DNA of 64,000 nucleotides from Bacillus_I endophytica_A. Its GTDB lineage: Bacteria; Bacillota; Bacilli; Bacillales; Bacillaceae_H. Positions 28,155 to 36,908 of this stretch are shown here, piece after piece; the first letter of the stretch is position 1, and each line of letters begins with the position of its first letter. A program made the position numbers and the translations under genes. Location: contig NZ_JALAMS010000001.1 in assembly GCF_026790145.1 (NCBI RefSeq), forward strand, positions 620,001-684,000, given 5' to 3'. The notes below the pieces were generated by a model. The model saw only the letters and a list, made by a program, of their open reading frames with translations, had not been told where the DNA came from and did no database searches.

Positions 28155-28636
28155 TTTCTTTCATCGTTGCAATGGATGACAATAATCTGATTGGAAAAGA
28201 TAATGCTTTACCATGGCATCTTCCTGCTGACCTTGCTTATTTTAAAAAGGTGACAACAAATCATACAATTGTAATGGGAAGAAAAACATATGAGTCGATT
28301 GGTAGACCTCTTCCAAACCGGAAGAACGTTGTGTTAACGCACAGTACATCATTCCAAGAAGAAGGTGTAACGGTTATTCATTCATTGGACGAGCTGAAAG
28401 AAATGGCGAACCGTTCGAATGAGGAGCTGTTTATTATCGGAGGAGCTCGTCTTTATGAACAGCTACTGCCTGTTGCAGATCGTTTGTATGTTACCCACAT
28501 TCGTGCTACGTTTGATGGAGATACGCATTTTCCTGCATTTTCAAAAGAAGAATGGAAGATAATAGATTCCAAAGAGCATAAAAAAGATGAAAAAAATGCT
28601 TATGATTATGAATTTGCTGTCTATGAACGAAGCTAG
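28151..28636 (+). CDS. dfrA: Dihydrofolate reductase
   Basis: The 161-residue enzyme begins [18 protein letters not shown], with the [13 protein letters not shown] substrate-binding region and NADPH motifs [16 protein letters not shown] and [10 protein letters not shown]. It is coupled by an ATGA overlap to thyA. No trimethoprim-resistance changes can be judged from sequence alone. Confidence 0.97.
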   Translation: MISFIVAMDDNNLIGKDNALPWHLPADLAYFKKVTTNHTIVMGRKTYESIGRPLPNRKNVVLTHSTSFQEEGVTVIHSLDELKEMANRSNEELFIIGGARLYEQLLPVADRLYVTHIRATFDGDTHFPAFSKEEWKIIDSKEHKKDEKNAYDYEFAVYERS

Positions 28637-28703
28637 CATTACACTTCTCGGATGAAAACAGGACGAGAAAGAGGGAAAACCAGCTTTTAAAGGGGGTTCC
28701 AAC

Positions 28704-29447
28704 ATGATTCGTACAATTTATATTGGTGGTTATTCACTTTCTTCTCTTTTTTTTAGTTTATCTGAGCTAAATCGTGTTCGAAATCTTCCACCTTTAATGT
28801 CGCCTGCAAAACGGGACAAGGAAGTGCATGATAAACCAAAAAAATGGGGACGTAAAGTTATTGAATTAACCGGATCCAAAGTAGAAGTAAACAAAAAAGA
28901 GAGGCTGTTGGATGAGCCTGTATTATTTGTTAGTAACTATCAAGGCCCATACGATATTCCAGCTCTTTTAGGCTATATTCAAAAGCCTTTTGGTTTCTTC
29001 TCAAAGCAAAAGTTTGAAAACTATCCGCTATGGAATCAATGGATGAACTCTATGCATTGCGTCCTTATGGATCGCAATGATAGTACAAGAATGAAAGAAG
29101 CTTATCGTACAGGAATTCATTTATTAACACAAGGTCATTCATTGCTCGTATTTGCTGAACGTAAAGAAAAAGGTTCCAAGGATTTGCATCATCTTAACGG
29201 AGAAGACCTTTCAATGGCAGTAGAAGCTGGGGTGCCCATTGTGCCAGTTTCTATTGATGGAACGAAAGAAATTGATGAGCAAGGAACATTTCGCATTCGT
29301 CCGAGCACGCTGTCTGTTCATATTGGTTCCCAAATACGGGAGCATTTAGATGATACTATCACAAAACCGCAGTTGATTAAAAAAGTAGAAGAAGCCCTTC
29401 AAGGTGGCCTTCTAAAAGAGGGCGCAGAAAAAGAGGATCAATCATGA
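28704..29447 (+). CDS. PlsC-like acyltransferase homologue with altered active site (YpkP type)
   Basis: The 247-residue protein has the layout of 1-acyl-glycerol-3-phosphate acyltransferases. Motif II (CVLMDRND) and motif IV (VPIVPVSIDGT) are kept. The catalytic NHX4D motif reads NYQGPYD, with Tyr for the essential His (codon TAT), and the FPEGTR motif reads FAERKEK. By family knowledge such a protein should lack normal acyl transfer. Place after dfrA matches B. subtilis ypkP. SD AAAGGGGG-type before ATG. Either an inactive paralogue or a new chemistry. Confidence 0.75.
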   Translation: MIRTIYIGGYSLSSLFFSLSELNRVRNLPPLMSPAKRDKEVHDKPKKWGRKVIELTGSKVEVNKKERLLDEPVLFVSNYQGPYDIPALLGYIQKPFGFFSKQKFENYPLWNQWMNSMHCVLMDRNDSTRMKEAYRTGIHLLTQGHSLLVFAERKEKGSKDLHHLNGEDLSMAVEAGVPIVPVSIDGTKEIDEQGTFRIRPSTLSVHIGSQIREHLDDTITKPQLIKKVEEALQGGLLKEGAEKEDQS

Positions 29448-29460
29448 TCCTCTTTTTTTA
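29430..29460. terminator. Bidirectional terminator
   Basis: AAAGAGGATCA and TGATCCTCTTT with loop ATCA, then a long T-run, overlapping the acyltransferase stop and the end of the minus-strand gene. Confidence 0.9.
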
Positions 29461-29697
29461 TTGCAGACGCATCTCTTCTTCGTATTTATCAAGCTCTTTC
29501 ATCATATGATGAAAAGAATCTGAGTCTACAAAATCATCTCCATGCCAATTAGCTGAAACCCATGCTATAAGCTGTGAAGGACTATTGAAAACTTCTCCAC
29601 TTATATCTTCTTTTCGAATCATATAACGACCGTTTTCATCATCAAGCGTTACTAAACAAGGGATCGCACTTTCTTTACTTTTTAGGGTGAATTCCAT
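29458..29697 (-). CDS. Hypothetical protein, 79 residues
   Basis: Starts MEFTLKSKESAIPCL at ATG 29697, 7 nt after AAGGAG; a longer frame adds six residues without a ribosome site. It is acidic and soluble, ending KYEEEMRLQ, with GRYMIRKEDISGEVF in the middle. I do not recognise a family. It is divergent from ilvA. Confidence 0.65.
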   Translation of the reverse strand: MEFTLKSKESAIPCLVTLDDENGRYMIRKEDISGEVFNSPSQLIAWVSANWHGDDFVDSDSFHHMMKELDKYEEEMRLQ

Positions 29698-29783
29698 CTG
29701 CAATCTCCTTCTCACTTTTCTATTAAAAAGGGAGTTCCTCCTTAATATAAGAAGTTTTAATAGGATTATCTGTTAGTTTATGT

Positions 29784-29801
29784 AATTTTCACATAGTGAA
29801 A
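29784..29801. promoter_or_regulatory. Inverted repeat upstream of ilvA, possible CodY-type half site
   Basis: TTTCAC-ATA-GTGAAA is a perfect 6-bp inverted repeat. The first half sits in AATTTTCA, which equals the left half of the CodY box, but the full 15-mer has four mismatches. The ilvA -10 box TATAAT is at 29847-29852. Confidence 0.35.
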
Positions 29802-29892
29802 TGATGAAATTTATAAAATATAGTGATTTTTCTTAATTTTTTGTGCTATAATGTACAAATTAAAAAGGGAATGAAAAGGAAGGAAGTTGATT

Positions 29893-31161
29893 ATGAGCCA
29901 GCAAGTAGAAACAAAGAAAAACATTCATCTTGAGGATGTGTTGATCGCTCATCAAACAATTAAAGATGTTGTGGAACATACGCCTCTTCAAAAAAGTGAT
30001 CTTTTATCAGAGCGCTATGAATGTGAAGTTTATTTAAAAAGAGAAGATTTACAAAACGTCCGTTCCTTTAAAATTCGCGGAGCTTATAATAAAATCAAAA
30101 AGCTATCAAAAAAAGAACGAGAAAACGGCATTGTTTGTGCAAGCGCAGGAAACCATGCGCAAGGAGTTGCATATGCCTGTCAACATTTAAAAATCGATGG
30201 GAAGATTTTTATGCCTGCCACAACTCCTAAACAAAAGATTAATCGGGTTACATTTTTAGGAAAAGAATTTGTGGAAGTTGTCTTAACGGGCGACACATTT
30301 GATGATGCTTATGCTAAAGCGGCAGAGTGTGGTATAGAAGAAGGAAGAACGTTCATTCATCCGTTTGATGATCCTGATGTCATTGCAGGACAAGGAACAG
30401 TTGCAGTTGAAATGCTAAATGATACAGAGAAAGACTTTGATTACGTTTTTGCAAGCATTGGTGGAGGAGGGCTTATCTCAGGAATCGGTACCTACATTAA
30501 AAGCGTTTCTCCTCAAACACGAATTGTCGGTGTAGAACCTGCAGGGGCTCCTTCAATGCATGAAGCTCTAAAAAAAGGAAGTGTTCAAACGCTTCAACAT
30601 ATTGATGGATTCGTAGACGGAGCAGCAGTAAAAACGGTAGGCTGTTTGCCATTTCATATCTGTCAACAAGTTATTGATGATATTGTAGTTGTGCCGGAGG
30701 GGAAAGTTTGTACAACAATTCTATCTCTTTACAATGAAAATGCTATTGTAGCAGAGCCTGCAGGAGCGCTCTCAATCGCAGCTCTTGATGCGTATAAAGA
30801 TCAAATTAAAGGAAAAACCATTGTTTGTATCGTAAGTGGCGGGAACAACGATATTGGCCGCATGCAGGAAATTAAGGAACGTTCAAAGCTTTACGAAGGA
30901 CTACAGCACTATTTTATCGTAAACTTTCCACAGCGTGCAGGGGCCCTTCGAGAATTCCTTGATGAAGTATTAGGGCCAACAGACGATATTACAAGATTTG
31001 AATATACGAAAAAAAATAACCGTGAAAGCGGACCGGCGTTTGTGGGGATTGAAGTGAAGCATAAAGAAGACTATTTTCCTCTTATTGAACGAATGAATCA
31101 AAAAGCTTTCCCATTTACAGAGATTAATAAAGATAGTCAACTTTTCCACCTATTTGTCTAA
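29893..31161 (+). CDS. ilvA: Threonine dehydratase (biosynthetic)
   Basis: The 422-residue PLP enzyme makes 2-ketobutyrate from threonine, entry to isoleucine synthesis. The PLP lysine lies in SFKIRGAYNKI; the phosphate loop is GGGGLISG. A single ACT-like regulatory domain forms the C-terminus (from about residue 330, YFIVNFPQRAGALREFL), as in B. subtilis IlvA of the same length, so isoleucine feedback is expected. ATG 29893 is chosen over the TTG two codons upstream because of its spacing from GGAAGG. Confidence 0.95.
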   Translation: MSQQVETKKNIHLEDVLIAHQTIKDVVEHTPLQKSDLLSERYECEVYLKREDLQNVRSFKIRGAYNKIKKLSKKERENGIVCASAGNHAQGVAYACQHLKIDGKIFMPATTPKQKINRVTFLGKEFVEVVLTGDTFDDAYAKAAECGIEEGRTFIHPFDDPDVIAGQGTVAVEMLNDTEKDFDYVFASIGGGGLISGIGTYIKSVSPQTRIVGVEPAGAPSMHEALKKGSVQTLQHIDGFVDGAAVKTVGCLPFHICQQVIDDIVVVPEGKVCTTILSLYNENAIVAEPAGALSIAALDAYKDQIKGKTIVCIVSGGNNDIGRMQEIKERSKLYEGLQHYFIVNFPQRAGALREFLDEVLGPTDDITRFEYTKKNNRESGPAFVGIEVKHKEDYFPLIERMNQKAFPFTEINKDSQLFHLFV

Positions 31162-31255
31162 AAAAAAAATTAATGAAGCGTCATAATATGACATGATTTT
31201 ACGTTAAAGGGAAGTTATAATAGAGAAAAACGGGTGAAAAAGAGGGCTGATCTGC

Positions 31256-31507
31256 TTGTTATTTAAAAGTTTGGAATTTAAGCTTGCAAATGGACAAAAA
31301 GTAAAGGTTATTGAAATTCCAGTTGTGCCACATCATCATCCACTTTCGTTTATGATTTCTGTTCATTTTGAATCGTTCGTCAAAATGATTGAAAAAAAAG
31401 AAATCCGAAAAGAACTCTATTCATTTAAGGAATATATGAAAAAACATTGTAAATGGACAACATATGAGCAAATCTTTTTAACAGTTCCTTTAAAACATAA
31501 TGCTTAA
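31256..31507 (+). CDS. ypmP: DUF2535 family protein YpmP
   Basis: The 83-residue protein, MLFKSLEFKLANGQKVKV at its start, has the length and place (between ilvA and ypmQ) of B. subtilis YpmP. The function is unknown. The start is TTG, with GAGGG 11 nt upstream, a rather long spacing. A run of N follows, so its terminator cannot be read. Confidence 0.75.
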   Translation: MLFKSLEFKLANGQKVKVIEIPVVPHHHPLSFMISVHFESFVKMIEKKEIRKELYSFKEYMKKHCKWTTYEQIFLTVPLKHNA

Positions 31508-31515
31508 AAAAAGAA

Positions 31516-31549
31516 NNNNNNNNNNNNNNNNNNNNNNNNNNNNNNNNNN
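31516..31549. other. Assembly gap (34 N)
   Basis: Unknown bases between ypmP and ypmQ. The right flank GAAAGCGCTTTTT and the A-rich left flank suggest a hairpin terminator that failed to assemble. Confidence 0.95.
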
Positions 31550-31585
31550 GAAAGCGCTTTTTAACCTTTTTAGGAGGGATTGGAG

Positions 31586-32191
31586 ATGAAAAGAAAAAGC
31601 TTTTTATGGTTAGTATGCTCTCTTTTTTTACTGACAGCATGTGGGGAGAAGAAAGAAGAAAGTAAGGCAGAAACAAAAGCAGAACAACAATTATCAGATC
31701 CAATTGCTGATTTTACATACGAAAATCAAAATGGTGAACCATTTTCATCAAAAAGTTTAGATGGAAAAGTATGGATAGCGAACTTCATCTTTACAAGCTG
31801 TACAACAGTCTGTCCACCAATGACGTCTCATATGGCGAAACTTCAAGAAAAAGCGAAAGAAGAAGGAGCAGATGTGGAATTTGTCTCTTTCACAGTTGAT
31901 CCAACAGTTGATAGCAGTGAGAAGCTGAAAGAATTTAGCGAAGGATTTGAGGCAAATAGCGATAATTGGCAATTTCTCACGGGATACTCTCAAGAAGAGA
32001 TTGAAACATTCGCAAGAGAGAATTTTTATATGAATGTTCAAAAGCCGAGTTCAGGAGATCAAGTGATTCATGGAACAACATTTTTTCTATTAAATCAAAA
32101 AGGTCAAATTGTAAAGGACTATGATGGGGTGTCTAATGTTCCTTATGATGATATTATTCATGAAGCAAAGGAATTAGAAAAATCGTCCTGA
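31586..32191 (+). CDS. ypmQ: SCO1/SenC-family lipoprotein YpmQ
   Basis: The 201-residue lipoprotein has a signal ending LLTAC (Cys19 lipidated). A thioredoxin fold carries the copper ligands of the SCO family: TSCTTVCPP (CxxxC) and the His in VIHGTTFF. SCO proteins help load the CuA centre of cytochrome c oxidase. ATG 31586 lies 8 nt after AGGAGGG. Own terminator. Confidence 0.92.
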   Translation: MKRKSFLWLVCSLFLLTACGEKKEESKAETKAEQQLSDPIADFTYENQNGEPFSSKSLDGKVWIANFIFTSCTTVCPPMTSHMAKLQEKAKEEGADVEFVSFTVDPTVDSSEKLKEFSEGFEANSDNWQFLTGYSQEEIETFARENFYMNVQKPSSGDQVIHGTTFFLLNQKGQIVKDYDGVSNVPYDDIIHEAKELEKSS

Positions 32192-32192
32192 T

Positions 32193-32241
32193 AAAACCAA
32201 CTGACCCCTTTAGTAGGGGGAATATAGGTTGGTTTTTTTTT
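32193..32241 (+). terminator. Terminator after ypmQ
   Basis: AAAACCAAC and GTTGGTTTT form the outer stem, CCCCT and AGGGG an inner one, then eight or more T. Confidence 0.9.
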
Positions 32242-32315
32242 GTATGATTTTTTAGTTTTAAAGAATATGATATGATAATACATTAGAGACATCTAGTAAC
32301 AGGGGTGAACATAGG

Positions 32316-33137
32316 ATGAAAAAAATAGGTCTTATTTTTCTTATTCTCTTTTTGTCAGCTTGTTCTGCTTCACCTCCAACTCAAAATGAGGAAGAGTCCA
32401 AAGAAGTGTCAACAAAACAAGGAAAAGATATATTTCCTGCAAGTGTGAACATGGTTGCAATTGGTGATTCTTTAACAAAAGGAGTTGGCGATTCAACGAA
32501 GGAAGAAGGCTATGTAACACGCGTTGCTTCAGAAATTGAAAAACAGCCTTCTGTTGGAAAAGTAAAAGTGAGCAACTTTGGGAAAACGGGAAATCGTACA
32601 GATCAGCTTCTTAAAAGATTAGATTATGAAAATATCAAATCAAGCCTTGAAGATGCGGATATTATCTTCGTCACAATTGGCGGCAATGATATGATGAAAG
32701 TTATGCGAGATCATTACGATAACATTACCTTTAAAACGTATAACAAAGAGCAGAGAAAGTATGAAAAAAGACTACAAAAAGTAATGAAAAAGATGCGCAG
32801 TATTAACGAGGATGCTCCAATTTACCTTATTGGATTTTACAATCCGTTTTTAAACACGCTTAGTGATTTAAAAGAAATCGATACTGTTGTAGAGGAATGG
32901 AATGGTTCAAGTGAACGAGTGGCATCTCAATACAAAGGGATAACATATATTGAAATTGCTGATATTTTCACAAGTACAAATGAAAACTTGTTATCAAATG
33001 ACTATTTTCATCCAAACACAAAAGGGTATAAATTAATTGCAGACAGAATTAGCGAGCGCGTTTTTCTTGAAAACATGGATGATGAAAAAATGGTGTTCGC
33101 CAATCCAACATATAGAGGAGAGGACATAGCAGGATGA
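32316..33137 (+). CDS. ypmR: SGNH/GDSL-hydrolase lipoprotein YpmR
   Basis: The 273-residue lipoprotein has a signal ending FLSAC (Cys16) and a GDSL lipase/esterase domain. Block I is IGDSLTKGVGD (nucleophile Ser), block III IGGNDM, and block V DYFHPNTKGY (Asp and His). The substrate at the cell surface is unknown. It overlaps ypmS by 4 bp. Confidence 0.92.
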   Translation: MKKIGLIFLILFLSACSASPPTQNEEESKEVSTKQGKDIFPASVNMVAIGDSLTKGVGDSTKEEGYVTRVASEIEKQPSVGKVKVSNFGKTGNRTDQLLKRLDYENIKSSLEDADIIFVTIGGNDMMKVMRDHYDNITFKTYNKEQRKYEKRLQKVMKKMRSINEDAPIYLIGFYNPFLNTLSDLKEIDTVVEEWNGSSERVASQYKGITYIEIADIFTSTNENLLSNDYFHPNTKGYKLIADRISERVFLENMDDEKMVFANPTYRGEDIAG

Positions 33138-33709
33138 AAAAATGGAAGACGCTTTTCTTTAGTTTACTTTGCTTAAATATTATTTTAGTTCTAGTCGCTG
33201 TAGTAGCTATTTTTCAGCCAATTGAAAAACGACAGGCTCCTTCAAAAGAAGAGGTGAACGGTATAGAACTCGGAGTTGTAGGAGATAAGAAAAACTTGAA
33301 TGCGCTTATTGATAAGTATTTAAAACAAGAGTTTGCTAGTGATACGTTAGCATATAATGTTGTTTTAAATGACGAAGTTGAAGTATATGGAAAAATTGTC
33401 GCTTTTGGCCGTGACGTTGATATTAAAATGACATTTGCACCTATTGTCCAGAAAAATGGTAACCTTGTTCTTGAACAAACAGGTCTTTCCGTCGGGGCGT
33501 TACCATTACCGGTTGAGACAGTCTTGAAGTATGTAAATAATCATTTCCCAATGCCTGAGTGGGTAAGTATTAATCCGAAAAAAGAATCCATTTATGTTGC
33601 TCTAAATCAAATGGAGCTTGAAAATGGTTTCCGAGTAAAAGCTGAGAAATTCGACTTAAAAAATGACGAAATATCAATTAAACTTATTGATCCAAGTGTT
33701 CAACCGTAA
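33134..33709 (+). CDS. ypmS: DUF2140 membrane-anchored protein YpmS
   Basis: The 191-residue protein has one N-terminal membrane helix (KTLFFSLLCLNIILVLVAVV) and an outside beta-rich domain. It is coupled to ypmR by an ATGA overlap; the pair is conserved in Bacillus. Role unknown, perhaps lipid binding given its partner. Confidence 0.88.
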   Translation: MKKWKTLFFSLLCLNIILVLVAVVAIFQPIEKRQAPSKEEVNGIELGVVGDKKNLNALIDKYLKQEFASDTLAYNVVLNDEVEVYGKIVAFGRDVDIKMTFAPIVQKNGNLVLEQTGLSVGALPLPVETVLKYVNNHFPMPEWVSINPKKESIYVALNQMELENGFRVKAEKFDLKNDEISIKLIDPSVQP

Positions 33710-33743
33710 AAAAAGAGCCTTCTAACGAGAAGGCTCTTTTTTT
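33708..33743. terminator. Bidirectional terminator after ypmS
   Basis: AAAGAGCCTTCT and AGAAGGCTCTTT with loop AACG, A-run before and T-run after. Confidence 0.93.
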
Positions 33744-33749
33744 ATTGAG

Positions 33750-34493
33750 CTAATCTTGTGTAACTAAAGCTTCAAGAGGAGGATTTCCATTTACAAGTCC
33801 AACTCCGTATACCGTATAGGCTCGGTCTGGACGAAGACGAAGCGGTGGGATTTTTAATAAAACTTCTTTTGATCCGCTTCTTCTCAACTCAAGGTTCACC
33901 TCCATTGGAGTTAATGCTAAATAGCTTGTAGCCTCTTTAAAAGATACATTAGGGAAAACAACGTCTCCACGCACTGCTGCAACATCAATGGAAGGAGCGT
34001 TTGGAGAAAGATGAATAAAGCGCAGCTTTGCTTCTCCTTTTGGTACTGTGTCTTCATCTTTTATAGCGAGCAGTGACAAATTAGTAGGTTCCCCAGCTGC
34101 AATAATTGTATATTGCATATCTTTTTTGATTTCTATTTCTGCACTAAGGAGAGGTCGAGCTGTTTCGCCTGCTTTGTACAGATCAATTCTATAACGCCCA
34201 CCTTCTCTTAGTTCAATATAATCTGTTTCTTGTTTAAAGATTAAGTTTGGGATTGTTTTTCGTCTATTAAGGTATACATCAACAGAAGGAGCACCTGGAG
34301 AAGCGTGAAGAATACGGATTCTTGTTCCTTGTCTATTACGCATATTTGACAACGAATAGGAAAGCTTTGTAGCATATTTAAAATGTTTTTGGTAGTAAGC
34401 AATGTGTAAAGAAGGATCTCTGTATTTGTAGTACTGAGCTAATAAATCGTACATAGCCGCTTTTTGAGCATAGTGCTGCTGTTTACTATTCAA
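33750..34493 (-). CDS. DUF4397-domain protein
   Basis: The 247-residue protein has an N-terminal helical part rich in Tyr/Lys (about residues 1-55). Two DUF4397 repeats follow, each opening with the same signature: RILHASPGAPSVDVYL and RFIHLSPNAPSIDVAA. No signal peptide or anchor is visible, though many family members are cell-surface proteins. Function unknown. SD GAGGAGG precedes ATG. Confidence 0.82.
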   Translation of the reverse strand: MNSKQQHYAQKAAMYDLLAQYYKYRDPSLHIAYYQKHFKYATKLSYSLSNMRNRQGTRIRILHASPGAPSVDVYLNRRKTIPNLIFKQETDYIELREGGRYRIDLYKAGETARPLLSAEIEIKKDMQYTIIAAGEPTNLSLLAIKDEDTVPKGEAKLRFIHLSPNAPSIDVAAVRGDVVFPNVSFKEATSYLALTPMEVNLELRRSGSKEVLLKIPPLRLRPDRAYTVYGVGLVNGNPPLEALVTQD

Positions 34494-34682
34494 GACTTTG
34501 TCCTCCTCAAAGCAAAATTTTTACGTAGCAAGTTTATGCAAGAAAAGAATGAAAAATGCTACGTATCCTGTTTTTAAAGCTTATTTATGAATAACCTTTA
34601 AGGCGATAGGCGCATATAATGGGGTACGGAGAACTCGAAAGTAAAAAGATACTCGCTATACTGAAAAGTAAGGAGTGAGAGG

Positions 34683-34835
34683 ATGAAACATTTCTATGTT
34701 AAAACATTTCGCTTCATGTTAGGAGGCATTATCCTCCTGTCGTGTTTAACATATTTTACGGAAAACGCAGTGGAGCATTCGCCTTCTAAAGCGAAGCACA
34801 CTATAACGTTTGAGGTGGAGAACAATGGAGAATAA
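34683..34835 (+). CDS. Small membrane protein, 50 residues
   Basis: ATG at 34683 follows AAGGAGTGAGAGG. The product starts MKHFYVKTFRFMLGG, has one hydrophobic segment (GGIILLSCLTYF) and a polar tail ending TFEVENNGE. It overlaps the next gene by 11 bp, so both are coupled. No family recognised. Confidence 0.65.
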   Translation: MKHFYVKTFRFMLGGIILLSCLTYFTENAVEHSPSKAKHTITFEVENNGE

Positions 34836-35142
34836 GAAGAAAGTTTTTACTGCCTACCGTTATATCCTTGTTCTATATACAATTTGTTTTACACTGTTTT
34901 TATTAGCTCTTTTGCCTCTTCTAGCCGGCTATGACGTGAGCGTTGTAAATAGCAATACATCTGCTTTTGAAGGATCACTAGTTGTCACAGAATACGTAAG
35001 TGGTGAGCATCATTATTTGTATGAAATTCCTTATATTGGTTATGTTGTAGGTTATGTAAAAAGTATGATCGTTCCTATTCTTTCCCTTTCTTTATTTCTC
35101 TTTTTTCTTACTCTTTTGTTCAATGATAAGGAGAAAAAATAG
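34825..35142 (+). CDS. Two-helix membrane protein, 105 residues
   Basis: ATG at 34825 follows GAGGTGGAG. Two membrane helices flank an outside loop of about 45 residues. The last part, YEIPYIGYVVGYVKSM then a helix, resembles the C-terminal end of SipW-type signal peptidases, but no catalytic Ser or Lys/His is present, so it is not a peptidase. It is coupled to the 50-residue gene upstream. Confidence 0.6.
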   Translation: MENKKKVFTAYRYILVLYTICFTLFLLALLPLLAGYDVSVVNSNTSAFEGSLVVTEYVSGEHHYLYEIPYIGYVVGYVKSMIVPILSLSLFLFFLTLLFNDKEKK

Positions 35143-35214
35143 GCAAATGCACAAACTATTTTTATAAGAAAACATAAGCTGTTTTTGTAAATGAAAATGA
35201 GGAGGAATAGAGAG

Positions 35215-35343
35215 ATGTATGATCCGTATGAAAACTGTGGCTATTACTATCCATATAGCGAGGGCTGTGAAAGCTTTAACTTCGCAACAATTGTAGTACT
35301 CTTTATTTTGTTAATCATTATTGGAGCGGTTTGTTTCCATTAA
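35215..35343 (+). CDS. YjcZ-like small sporulation-type membrane protein, 42 residues
   Basis: ATG at 35215 follows GAGGAGGAA. The product has a Tyr-rich N-terminus (MYDPYENCGYYYPYSEGC) and a C-terminal helix FATIVVLFILLIIIGAVC. That helix is the hallmark of the YjcZ family found in spore-formers. Role unknown. Confidence 0.7.
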   Translation: MYDPYENCGYYYPYSEGCESFNFATIVVLFILLIIIGAVCFH

Positions 35344-35347
35344 TAAT

Positions 35348-35389
35348 AAAGTAAACGGGGTGGATGATGATCCATCCCGTTTACTTTAT
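35348..35389 (+). terminator. Hairpin after the YjcZ-like gene
   Basis: AAAGTAAACGGG and CCCGTTTACTTT form a 12-bp outer stem continued by TGGAT/ATCCA. The T-tract is short, but the stem is very stable. Confidence 0.75.
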
Positions 35390-35492
35390 AGAAGGAAAAG
35401 AGAAAAACTTTCGAATAAATGTTGAAAAACCATATAAATCTCTTATTTTCCATACTATACTAGTGATACATAAGCAAAATGAAGGTGGATTT

Positions 35493-36893
35493 ATGGATAA
35501 TTTAATATTATTAAAAGAAGCTTTTAAGAAGAGCGTTGTGCCAACTTTGATTATCGACCAAAGCGGGACATGTGTTTTTGCAAATGATGAAGCAGAAAAG
35601 CTTCTCGATGTTGAAAAGGAAAAAAAGCGTTCTTTTTTCTTTTACTTCACGGCTTTATTCAATGTGTCATTAGCACAATTATTAACCTTGTTAAAAGAAA
35701 GCATTGAAAAAACAATAAGGGTTCAGCACATTTCTACTTTAGAGTACGATATGACGATAAAGCCTATTAAGACGAGTAAAAGTACGTATCAGCTTATTCA
35801 GTTTAATGAAGTGTCATTGTCTCTGGAAAAGCAGGATGCTGTTTTAAGAGAGTTGAATCAGTACAAACGCTTTATTGAAGAAAGTCAAGATGCTTTTTTA
35901 GTTGTAGTGGATGAAAAAGTGCGCTATGTAAATCCGGCAGCTATTCGACTTTTAGGTGGAAGGAGTAAGTATGAATATATTGGGAAAGAGCTGCTGACGT
36001 TCATTCATGAAGACGATATTAGGTTTGTAAAAGAACGAATGGATGCCATCATGCAAGACAAGCCGTTTAGACCAAGAGTAGAAGTGAAAATCCTAGCTAA
36101 GGAAGGCGTGAAATTTATTGAATCATCCGTAACTAAAATGGAGTTTCAAGGAAAGCCTGCTATTCAATATTTTATGCGTGATATTACGAATCGAAAGAAA
36201 TATGATGAGATGGCAAGAACCTCTGAGAAATTAACAATGGTAAGCAAACTGGCCGCTGGAGTGGCGCATGAGATTCGCAATCCAATGACAGCTGTTAAAG
36301 GGTTTATTCAGCTTTTAAAAGTATCTAAAGAATATAATGAAGAATATAGCGAAATTATGATTGCTGAAATTGAACGAATTGAGGTCATTATTGAAGAATT
36401 TTTAACGCTTGCAAAATCAAAAAAGGAAACCGCTTATAAACCTAAACAGCTATGTCGTATTTTACAGCATGTCGCTCTGTTACTTAACACACATGCAAGC
36501 TATCGAGATTGTCAAATTACAACAGATCTTACAGAGGTAGATGTATGGATCTACTGTGAGGAAAATGCTTTAAAACAAGTATTTATTAACGTTATTCAGA
36601 ATGCAATTGAATCAATGACGCGAGGAACCGTTCATATCTCTTTAAAAACAGAAGGGAGCTTGGCCGTTGTTGAGATTACGGATGAAGGTTGTGGGATGGA
36701 GGAAAGTGTTTTACAAAAGATCGGTGAACCTTTCTTTTCTACAAAAGAAACCGGGACAGGTTTAGGATTAATGATCAGCTACAAAATCATTGAACAACAT
36801 AAAGGAAAAATGACGTTTACAAGTAAAATAGGTGTAGGAACAAAAGTGAAAATTACACTTCCCATTGTTTTAAATTGTGAAAAAGAGTCTTAG
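35493..36893 (+). CDS. Soluble PAS-domain histidine kinase, sporulation-kinase-like
   Basis: The 466-residue protein has no membrane segment. A first PAS-like domain covers about residues 5-110 (TLIIDQSGTCVFANDEAEKLL), a second about 125-240 (VRYVNPAAIRLLG). HisKA has the phospho-His in AHEIRNPMTAVKGFIQLL and HATPase_c has N, G1 and G2 boxes (NVIQNAIESM, DEGCGM, GTGLGLMISYKI). The H-box matches the Kin kinases that feed Spo0F. No response regulator is adjacent, also like Kin kinases. ATG 35493 follows GAAGGTGGA; the longer frame enters a hairpin. Confidence 0.85.
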   Translation: MDNLILLKEAFKKSVVPTLIIDQSGTCVFANDEAEKLLDVEKEKKRSFFFYFTALFNVSLAQLLTLLKESIEKTIRVQHISTLEYDMTIKPIKTSKSTYQLIQFNEVSLSLEKQDAVLRELNQYKRFIEESQDAFLVVVDEKVRYVNPAAIRLLGGRSKYEYIGKELLTFIHEDDIRFVKERMDAIMQDKPFRPRVEVKILAKEGVKFIESSVTKMEFQGKPAIQYFMRDITNRKKYDEMARTSEKLTMVSKLAAGVAHEIRNPMTAVKGFIQLLKVSKEYNEEYSEIMIAEIERIEVIIEEFLTLAKSKKETAYKPKQLCRILQHVALLLNTHASYRDCQITTDLTEVDVWIYCEENALKQVFINVIQNAIESMTRGTVHISLKTEGSLAVVEITDEGCGMEESVLQKIGEPFFSTKETGTGLGLMISYKIIEQHKGKMTFTSKIGVGTKVKITLPIVLNCEKES

Positions 36894-36908
36894 AGGGCTC
36901 TTTTTTTA
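36881..36908 (+). terminator. Terminator at the kinase stop
   Basis: AAAGAGTC and GGGCTCTTT pair imperfectly, then seven T. Confidence 0.65.

Noticed and set aside
31550..31562. cre site GAAAGCGCTTTTT before ypmQ
   Set aside because: It lacks the CA end of the consensus and borders the N gap; it is more likely the right arm of a terminator.
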